Positions 53,744 through 59,719 of a stretch of 59,719 nucleotides of DNA are shown here, piece after piece (positions within the stretch are counted from its first letter, which is position 1; each line of letters begins with the position of its first letter). Below the pieces are notes generated by a model. The model made no database searches, had not been told where the DNA came from, and saw only the letters and a program-made list of their open reading frames with translations. The stretch comes from Nocardia otitidiscaviarum NBRC 14405. Its GTDB lineage: Bacteria; Actinomycetota; Actinomycetes; Mycobacteriales; Mycobacteriaceae. The stretch lies in assembly GCF_000308635.1 (NCBI RefSeq), contig NZ_BAGD01000101.1, positions 1 through 59,719 on the forward strand, given 5' to 3'. Both the position numbers and the translations under genes were made by a program.

Positions 53744-54391
53744 CTATCCAGCAACAATTTCCGCGAGACGCGCGGCAAGCGTTGCCGGATCGTCACCGCT
53801 CCGATGCACCCACCATGGTCCGCGCCACTGCGTTTCGGCGAGTTCGGAATAGACCTTAGCGGTGCGACGCTGTAGTCCACCGTCTTTTTCGTAGGCGTCC
53901 AGCGCCCGCGCCGTGTCCGCTTCGCCGCGTTTGCGCGCGCGTTCCTCGGCCACCTCGGTCGGCACCGACAGCAGGACCTGCAGATCCGGGACCGGAAGTT
54001 CGAAACGGCCGAACTCCAAATCCTCGATCCAGCGGGCGATTTCACCGCGGGAATCCTGTTCCCGCCGGGCGGCCGAATAGGCCACATTGGAGGCGACGTA
54101 GCGGTCGAGCAGCACGATATCGTTGTCGACCAACAGCTTCGACAATTCGTCGCGGGCATCGGCCCGGTCGAGGGCGAACAGCAGCGCCATGGCGTGTACG
54201 GAGGCGGCGACGTCGCCGTGGCCACCACGCAGCGACTCGGCCGCGAGGTCGGCGTGCACGCTGCGGCCGTAGCGCGGAAAGGCCAGGGTGGCCACCCGCA
54301 GACCACGCGCCCGCAGCGCGGACACGACGGCATCGGTGAGCGTGCGCTTGCCCGCGCCGTCCAGACCCTCCACCGCAACCAACGCTCCCAT
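53744..54391 (-). CDS. tmk: Thymidylate kinase
   Basis: A 215-residue dTMP kinase, which makes dTDP from dTMP and ATP for DNA synthesis. The P-loop is EGLDGAGKRTL, the DRY-type motif is VLLDRYVASNVAYSAARR, and the lid lies around TEVAEERARKRGE. The sequence follows the divergent mycobacterial form, which has Arg in place of Ser after the P-loop lysine. ATG 54391 gives the standard start MGALVAVEG; a longer frame to 54421 is not needed. It precedes mtrA as in mycobacteria. Confidence 0.95.
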   Translation of the reverse strand: MGALVAVEGLDGAGKRTLTDAVVSALRARGLRVATLAFPRYGRSVHADLAAESLRGGHGDVAASVHAMALLFALDRADARDELSKLLVDNDIVLLDRYVASNVAYSAARREQDSRGEIARWIEDLEFGRFELPVPDLQVLLSVPTEVAEERARKRGEADTARALDAYEKDGGLQRRTAKVYSELAETQWRGPWWVHRSGDDPATLAARLAEIVAG

Positions 54392-54493
54392 GGCCGCGAG
54401 AGTACCGAATGCCGGCGACAACGGTGCGAGTGACCGGACAATTCACCGCCGCGACCACTCGAAATAGCCACGTGATTGCTACCATCCCCGGTC

Positions 54494-55597
54494 ATGACCT
54501 CCCTCCACGCCAGGTCCACGACGACACGGACGGTCGCCGCCCTCGGCGTCGCGGTGGCCGCCCTAGCGCTGACCGCCTGCGGTTCCGACGACCCCGACCC
54601 CACCGCGCCGACCACCTCCGCGGCGAGCGCCGCGGCGGACCCGAATCGCCCCTTCGATCTACAGGCGCATCGCGGCGGCCGCGGGCTGACCATCGAGGAG
54701 TCGCTGCCCGGCTTCGCCAAGGCCATCGAATTGGGCGTCAGCACACTGGAACTCGATATCGTGCTCACCCGGGACAAGGTGCCGCTCATCTGGCACGACC
54801 CCGAGATCGAGGACGAGAAGTGCTCCGACACCGCCCCCGCCACCCCGGACGACCCGCAGTACCCGTACGTCGACAAGCTGGTGCACGACCTCACCTACAC
54901 CCAGATCCAGACCCTGGACTGCGGTAAGCGGCTGGCGGACTTCCCCACCGCCCAGGAGCTGCCGGGCAATCGCATCGCCACCCTGCCCGAGCTGTTCGAC
55001 CTGGTGAAAACCTATCCGGGCGCGTTCGAGGGGCTGCGCTACAACATCGAGACCAAGATCGAGGCGGAGGACCGCGACGAATCGGCCACCCCCGAGGAAT
55101 TCGTCGACGTCATCCTGGCCGCCGTGGACGCGGCGGGCGCGACCGACAAGGTGGAGATCCAGAGCTTCGACTGGCGCAGCCTGCCGCTGGTGAAGGCGAA
55201 GAACCCGGCCGTGCCCACCGTCGCCCTGTACGACGACTCCACGTTCACGGCGGGCAGCGCGTGGCTGGGGCCGATCCGCTACGAGGACTACCGCGACGAT
55301 CCGCTGGCCGCCGTCAAGGCCCTCGGCGCGGATATCGCCTCCCCCAGTTACGTCAACCCCTGGGACAGCGACGCGAAGCTCGGTGACGCCGGTTTCACCC
55401 TCGTCACCGACAGCGCGTACGTCCGCCGGGCACACGAGCTGGGCCTGCGGGTGGTCCCCTGGACGGTCAACGACAAGGCGACCTTGGCGGCGGTGATCGA
55501 CCAGGGCGTCGACGGCGTCATCACCGACTACCCCGACCGGGCGCGCGAGGTGATGCGGGAGAAGGGCATGCCGCTGCCCGCGAGCTACACCCGGTAG
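54494..55597 (+). CDS. Lipoprotein glycerophosphodiester phosphodiesterase
   Basis: A 367-residue GDPD-family TIM barrel that cleaves glycerophosphodiesters to glycerol-3-phosphate and an alcohol. The lipobox is ALTAC with Cys29, so it is attached outside the membrane. Catalytic parts: LQAHRGGRGLTIEESLPGF, ELDIVLTRDKVPLIWHDPE (second histidine) and INTETK-like NIETKIE. ATG 54494 is chosen at the signal peptide start. It is divergent from tmk and converges on ahcY across a strong terminator. Unlike its neighbours it has no counterpart at this place in the mycobacterial order I know. Confidence 0.88.
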   Translation: MTSLHARSTTTRTVAALGVAVAALALTACGSDDPDPTAPTTSAASAAADPNRPFDLQAHRGGRGLTIEESLPGFAKAIELGVSTLELDIVLTRDKVPLIWHDPEIEDEKCSDTAPATPDDPQYPYVDKLVHDLTYTQIQTLDCGKRLADFPTAQELPGNRIATLPELFDLVKTYPGAFEGLRYNIETKIEAEDRDESATPEEFVDVILAAVDAAGATDKVEIQSFDWRSLPLVKAKNPAVPTVALYDDSTFTAGSAWLGPIRYEDYRDDPLAAVKALGADIASPSYVNPWDSDAKLGDAGFTLVTDSAYVRRAHELGLRVVPWTVNDKATLAAVIDQGVDGVITDYPDRAREVMREKGMPLPASYTR

Positions 55598-55627
55598 CAC
55601 CGGCCTTCGCGGGCGGCCCGAAAACCC

Positions 55628-55663
55628 GATTCGGCCGGTCATCGATCGATGACCGGCCGAATC
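55628..55663. terminator. Bidirectional terminator, 36-bp perfect palindrome
   Basis: GATTCGGCCGGTCATCGA and its exact complement lie between the phosphodiesterase and ahcY genes. AAAA before it (55621-55624) gives a T run for the ahcY direction; GTCGTTCT follows on the plus strand. Confidence 0.8.
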
Positions 55664-55712
55664 GTCGTTCTACCCCGGGTGTCTCACGCCGTGGCGCGAA
55701 TCCCGCCGCGGC

Positions 55713-57188
<1,476 letters not shown>

Positions 57189-57245
57189 CTGCCTCTCCTG
57201 GTCGGCTGCTTCCCAGGCAAGGCTAGTCCAACTCACGAGGCTTTC

Positions 57246-57316
57246 CCGGGCTGCGCCCCGGAAACCCCCTACCGGGGGTCGATGAGATCGGTCTCGGGGC
57301 TGCCGCCCCGGACCCC
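57246..57316. repeat. GC-rich palindromic repeats between ahcY and nadE
   Basis: Two related hairpin units, CCGGGCTGCGCCCCGGAAAC (from 57246) and CGGGGCTGCCGCCCCGGACC (from 57295), flank a further stem ACCCCC-TACC-GGGGGT. They resemble the small intergenic REP-like palindromes common in actinobacterial chromosomes. The rest of the 57189-57500 gap holds the divergent promoters; I recognise no riboswitch. Confidence 0.5.
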
Positions 57317-57500
57317 GGCGGGAGACGGGCGGGGTCCGTGCTGCCGGGCAGAGGCGGCGAACTCGCCTGGCCGCCGCGGGTGCCCGGCGGATCGGACCGG
57401 CCGAGGCAGGGACCTGCGGGGCGGTTGGTGGGTTTCCGGGGCGGGCATGGGTAGATTTGCGGGCGGCATGATCGATTGGCCGGGACGTAAGGGGCCGCCG

Positions 57501-59558
57501 GTGGCACAGCAACTGCCGTTCGATTCGCTGTATCGGCACGGGTTCGCGCGGGTGGCGGTGGCCGTACCGCGGGTGCGGGTGGCCGATCCGGCCTACAACG
57601 CCGAGCAGACGCTGGGGCTGGCGCGGCAGGCGGCCGAGCGCGGGGCGGTGCTGACCGTGTTCCCGGAGTTGGGGTTGTCGAGCTATACCGCCGACGATCT
57701 GTTCCATCAGGACGCGCTCGACGACGCGGTGGGGGCGGCGCTGGCGCGCATCGTGGCCGAGAGCGTGGATATCGCCACGGTGCTGGTGGTGGGTGCGCCG
57801 GTGCGGACACAGGGGCGACTGTTCAACTGCGGCATCGTGATCCAGGCCGGGCGGGTACTGGGCGCCGCGCCCAAGAGCTATCTGCCGAACTACCGGGAGT
57901 TCTACGAGAAACGGCAGTACGCGGCGGCACGGGAATCGCTCGACGATCACATCACCATTGCCGGACAACGGGTTCCGTTCGGTGACGACCTGCTGTTCCA
58001 GGCCGCGAACGTGCCCGGCTTCGTCGCCCACCTGGAGATCTGCGAGGACGGCTGGGTGCCGTTGCCGCCCAGCGGATTCGCCGCGCTGGCGGGGGCGACG
58101 GTGCTGGTGAACCTGTCCGCCAGCAATATCGTCATCGGCAAGGCCGATTACCGCCGCGAGCTGTGCACCTCGCATTCCGCGCGCTATATGGCCGCCTACC
58201 TGTATTCGGCCGCCGGCCACGGAGAGTCGACCACCGATATGGCGTGGGACGGGCAGGCCCTCATCTGCGAGAACGGCAATCTGCTGGCCGAGGGCGAACG
58301 GTTCGCCGCACAGCCCCAGCTGGTGACGGCCGATATCGACCTGCACCGGCTGGCCGCCGACCGGCTGCGCATGACCAGCTTCGCCGACAACGTGCACGAC
58401 CACCGCGACCGGCTGCGCCGCTTCCGGCGTATCGAACTCGGCCTGCCGGTGCCCGCGGGCGCGGTGCCGCTGCGCCGGGAGATCCCGCGCTTCCCCTACG
58501 TTCCGGCCGATCCGGCCAGCCGCAACGAGCGCTGCGCCGAAGTGCACCACATCCAGGTCGAGGGCCTGAGCACGCGCATGGCGGCCACCGGCTCGCAGCG
58601 GGTCGTCATCGGGGTGTCGGGCGGTCTGGACTCCACCGTGGCGCTGATCGTCGCCGCCAAGACCATGGACCGGCTGGGACTGCCGCGCTCGAATGTGCTG
58701 GCCTACACCATGCCCGGCTTCGGCACCAGCACCCGCACTCTGGAGGACGCGCGCCGGCTGATGCGCGCGGTGGGGGCGACGGCGCACGAGATCGACATCC
58801 GGCCGTCGTCCACCCAGATGCTGCGGGATCTCGGGCACCCGGCCGCCGAGGGTGTGCCGCAGTACGACGTCACCTACGAGAACGTGCAGGCCGGGGACCG
58901 CACCTCTCATCTGTTCCGGCTGGCCAATATGCACCGGGCGCTGGTCGTCGGCACCGGCGATCTGAGCGAACTGGCCCTCGGCTGGTGCACCTTCGGCGTG
59001 GGTGATCACATGGCGCACTACAGCGTGAACGCGTCGGTGCCCAAGACGCTGGTGAAATTCCTGGTGGCGTGGACCATCGACACCGACGGTCTGGGGGCGG
59101 AGGCCAGCGAGGTGCTGAAATCCATTCTGGCGACCGAGATCTCACCGGAGCTCATTCCCGGCGACAGCGACGCGCCCGCGCAGAGCTCCGAGGCCACCGT
59201 GGGGCCCTACGAACTCCAGGACTTCCACCTCTACCATCTGCTGCGCTTCGGTGACCGGCCCAGCCGCATCGCCTACCTGGCACGGCACGCGTGGGGGGAT
59301 CGCACCCGAGGGCGCTGGCCCGACCTGATCCCGGCCGACCAGCGCAACGAGTACGACCTCGCCACCATCAAGCACTGGCTGGGCGAATTCCTGCACCGCT
59401 TCGTGCAGACCAGCCAGTTCAAGCGCTCCACCCTGCCGAACGCGCCCAAGGTCGGATCGGGTGGGTCGCTCTCCCCGCGCGGGGACTGGCGGGCGCCGAG
59501 CGACGCCTCGGCCGCCGCGTGGCTGGACGAACTGCACCGCAACGTGCCGGACCGCTGA
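57501..59558 (+). CDS. nadE: Glutamine-dependent NAD+ synthetase
   Basis: A 685-residue two-domain enzyme for the last step of NAD synthesis. The N-terminal glutaminase has the nitrilase triad: Glu in TVFPELGLSSY, Lys in PKSYLPNYREFYEKRQ and Cys in LEICEDGWVP. The synthetase domain has the P-loop VSGGLDSTVAL and GTGDLSELALGW. Length agrees with the mycobacterial enzyme (~679). GTG 57501 has AAGGGG 6 bases upstream and lies just before the conserved LYRHGFARVAV; ATG 57468 and ATG 57447 are longer alternatives. Confidence 0.95.
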   Translation: MAQQLPFDSLYRHGFARVAVAVPRVRVADPAYNAEQTLGLARQAAERGAVLTVFPELGLSSYTADDLFHQDALDDAVGAALARIVAESVDIATVLVVGAPVRTQGRLFNCGIVIQAGRVLGAAPKSYLPNYREFYEKRQYAAARESLDDHITIAGQRVPFGDDLLFQAANVPGFVAHLEICEDGWVPLPPSGFAALAGATVLVNLSASNIVIGKADYRRELCTSHSARYMAAYLYSAAGHGESTTDMAWDGQALICENGNLLAEGERFAAQPQLVTADIDLHRLAADRLRMTSFADNVHDHRDRLRRFRRIELGLPVPAGAVPLRREIPRFPYVPADPASRNERCAEVHHIQVEGLSTRMAATGSQRVVIGVSGGLDSTVALIVAAKTMDRLGLPRSNVLAYTMPGFGTSTRTLEDARRLMRAVGATAHEIDIRPSSTQMLRDLGHPAAEGVPQYDVTYENVQAGDRTSHLFRLANMHRALVVGTGDLSELALGWCTFGVGDHMAHYSVNASVPKTLVKFLVAWTIDTDGLGAEASEVLKSILATEISPELIPGDSDAPAQSSEATVGPYELQDFHLYHLLRFGDRPSRIAYLARHAWGDRTRGRWPDLIPADQRNEYDLATIKHWLGEFLHRFVQTSQFKRSTLPNAPKVGSGGSLSPRGDWRAPSDASAAAWLDELHRNVPDR

Positions 59559-59579
59559 GGGGTGCACGTCGCGGTTCGG

Positions 59580-59719
59580 TCAGGCCGCGGTGGTGACTCC
59601 GTAGCGGGTCAGTAGTCGGGTGCGTTTGCGGGGGTGGAGGTTGGCTTGGCTGACGTCGCCGCCGTAGTGGGCCAGCAGGCGCGGGTCCATGACGAGTCGC
59701 CACAGCGGGGGGATGAGGG
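59580..59719 (-). CDS. C-terminal end of an alkane 1-monooxygenase-like protein (cut by edge)
   Basis: The last ~45 residues of a minus-strand gene lie at the right edge. They read PPLWRLVMDPRLLAHYGGD and then HPRKRTRLLTRYG, which resembles the end of AlkB-type membrane hydroxylases (PPLWRRVMDxRVLAHYxGD). In mycobacteria alkB lies a few genes beyond ahcY. The catalytic histidine boxes are outside the window. The stop at 59580 lies 21 bases after the nadE stop on the other strand. Confidence 0.6.
   Translation of the reverse strand, partial: LIPPLWRLVMDPRLLAHYGGDVSQANLHPRKRTRLLTRYGVTTAA

Noticed and set aside
57189..57500. SAH riboswitch upstream of ahcY
   Set aside because: The position is suggestive, but I find only generic GC hairpins and cannot fold the SAH aptamer consensus by eye.

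Overview
The window is chromosomal DNA of a high-GC actinomycete of the order Mycobacteriales, most likely a Nocardia or a close relative. The evidence is gene order. From the left edge to the right edge the core genes follow the Mycobacterium tuberculosis Rv3210c-Rv3252c order: ferritin-like protein, rhlE, a Rv3212-type propeller protein, phosphatase, membrane protein, DAG-kinase-like protein, whiB1, pdtaS, biotinyl carrier, rshA-sigH, SRAP, aroA-rsgA, secA1, WS/DGAT, DUF6912, ferredoxin reductase, desA3, hpf, comF, lpqB-mtrB-mtrA, tmk, ahcY, and the tail of an alkB-like gene. I see no tRNA, rRNA, CRISPR, IS element or prophage gene. Synteny statements rest on remembered gene order, not on an alignment.

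Layout. 1-3 kb: two glycosyltransferases (one cut by the edge), a ferritin-like protein and an alpha/beta hydrolase. 3.5-6.9 kb: a DEAD-box helicase with a disordered tail of about 700 residues. 7-12.6 kb: propeller protein, phosphatase, acetyltransferase, a YCII/DGPF protein paired with an ECF42-type sigma factor, DinB-like and membrane proteins. 12.7-18.2 kb: stress and signalling block with a lipid kinase, whiB1 behind a CRP-like site, sensor kinase PdtaS, biotinyl carrier, a 24-codon ribosomal protein gene (bL37), and the sigH-rshA redox sigma/anti-sigma pair with signs of a second, longer SigH isoform. 18.2-25.9 kb: MarR plus drug efflux pump, a secreted peptide, SRAP, aldehyde dehydrogenase, aroA, rsgA.

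25.9-35 kb looks accessory: a TetR regulator divergent from a Tat-type sulfatase, an ArsR-SRPBCC fusion coupled to a RibD_C reductase, a HelR-type helicase directly behind a rifamycin-associated element (RAE), a LysR regulator divergent from an MFS exporter, and a secreted protein. 35-46.8 kb is secA1 followed by a lipid block: WS/DGAT-like protein, DUF6912, desaturase electron-transfer reductase, two tandem DesA3-type desaturases sharing 15-bp-spaced operator repeats, bluB and a thiolase. 46.9-59.7 kb is the core block with ribosome hibernation factor, comF, the overlapping mtrA-mtrB-lpqB operon, tmk, a lipoprotein phosphodiesterase, ahcY, nadE and the alkB-like end.

Main points for a second look: (1) helR with a perfect 20-nt RAE; (2) a GGAAC-N18-GTT promoter with its own ribosome site and GTG, predicting a SigH isoform with about 51 extra residues, like SigR' of Streptomyces; (3) operator repeats shared by the desaturase genes and their reductase; (4) large low-complexity expansions in four unrelated proteins (RhlE, ECF42 sigma, DUF6912, MtrB); (5) a WS/DGAT-like protein whose catalytic-motif histidine is serine.
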